The notes under the pieces: generated by a model
What the model was told of the DNA's origin: nothing
What the model saw: only the letters and a program-made list of their open reading frames with translations
The model's database searches: none
Position numbers and translations under genes: made by a program
In this document: one piece after another, positions 6,366 to 6,381 of the stretch
Numbering within the stretch: position 1 is the first letter of the stretch
Layout: every line of letters begins with the position of its first letter
From: an uncultured Alphaproteobacteria bacterium
GTDB lineage: Bacteria; Pseudomonadota; Alphaproteobacteria; Rhizobiales; Hyphomicrobiaceae
Length of the DNA: 6,381 bases
Assembly (NCBI GenBank): GCA_937950105.1
Contig: CALFEM010000275.1
Coordinates: forward strand, 1-6,381
Reading direction: 5' to 3'

Positions 6366-6381
6366 AGATCGGAAGAGCACA
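6366..6381 (+). other. Illumina TruSeq index adapter start (contamination)
   Basis: The last 16 bases, AGATCGGAAGAGCACA, are the exact start of the TruSeq index (read 1 read-through) adapter. The boundary is at 6365/6366. A minus-strand frame that begins here with MLFRSG is partly translated adapter, a well-known artefact; the real frame is that of hom. Confidence 0.98.

Noticed and set aside
6048..6380. Minus-strand frame starting MLFRSG at the right edge
   Set aside because: The first residues are translated Illumina adapter, and the rest is a shadow of the hom frame.

Overview
The window is a GC-rich piece of alphaproteobacterial chromosome, probably from the order Hyphomicrobiales (Rhizobiales) or close to it. 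The evidence is the form of the primary sigma factor (an RpoD of about 650 residues with an '[11 protein letters not shown]' type region 1.1 and acidic linkers), the hom-glpX gene order, and the small membrane proteins and DUF302 protein. The genus cannot be fixed from the sequence alone. Both ends are sequencing adapter and not biology: bases 1-47 match the Illumina P5/TruSeq universal adapter, and bases 6366-6381 match the start of the TruSeq index adapter. The genomic insert is therefore about 48-6365, and both terminal genes are cut by the library or assembly, not by a natural event.

Layout, left to right. A short open frame (about 50-199) may be the C-terminal tail of an upstream gene, possibly dnaG. 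It is followed by rpoD (367-2328, +), which ends in a textbook rho-independent terminator (2350-2379). Next is a small four-helix membrane protein gene (2472-2849, +), convergent with a second small membrane protein gene (2883-3155, -). A DUF302 family exported protein gene follows (3264-3728, -), then about 430 bp without a convincing gene. The right part is a minus-strand cluster read from right to left: the C-terminal ACT domain of homoserine dehydrogenase (hom, 6119 to the end), glpX (5059-6045, class II fructose-1,6-bisphosphatase), and, 15 bp after it, an exported protein of 294 residues (4159-5043) with two DUF2059-like segments.

How the genes relate: rpoD is a stand-alone housekeeping transcription gene. 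hom (threonine/methionine branch of the aspartate pathway) and glpX (gluconeogenesis and, in autotrophs, the Calvin cycle) are a commonly seen alphaproteobacterial neighbour pair. The exported protein is close enough to glpX to share its transcript, although no metabolic link is evident.

I see no defence system, mobile element or clearly new multi-gene system. The points most worth a second look are the adapter at both ends, a repeated palindrome present in inverted copies on either side of the DUF302 gene (3175-3197 and 4035-4059), nested competing inverted repeats over the hom stop codon (6097-6136), and the uncharacterised exported protein behind glpX.
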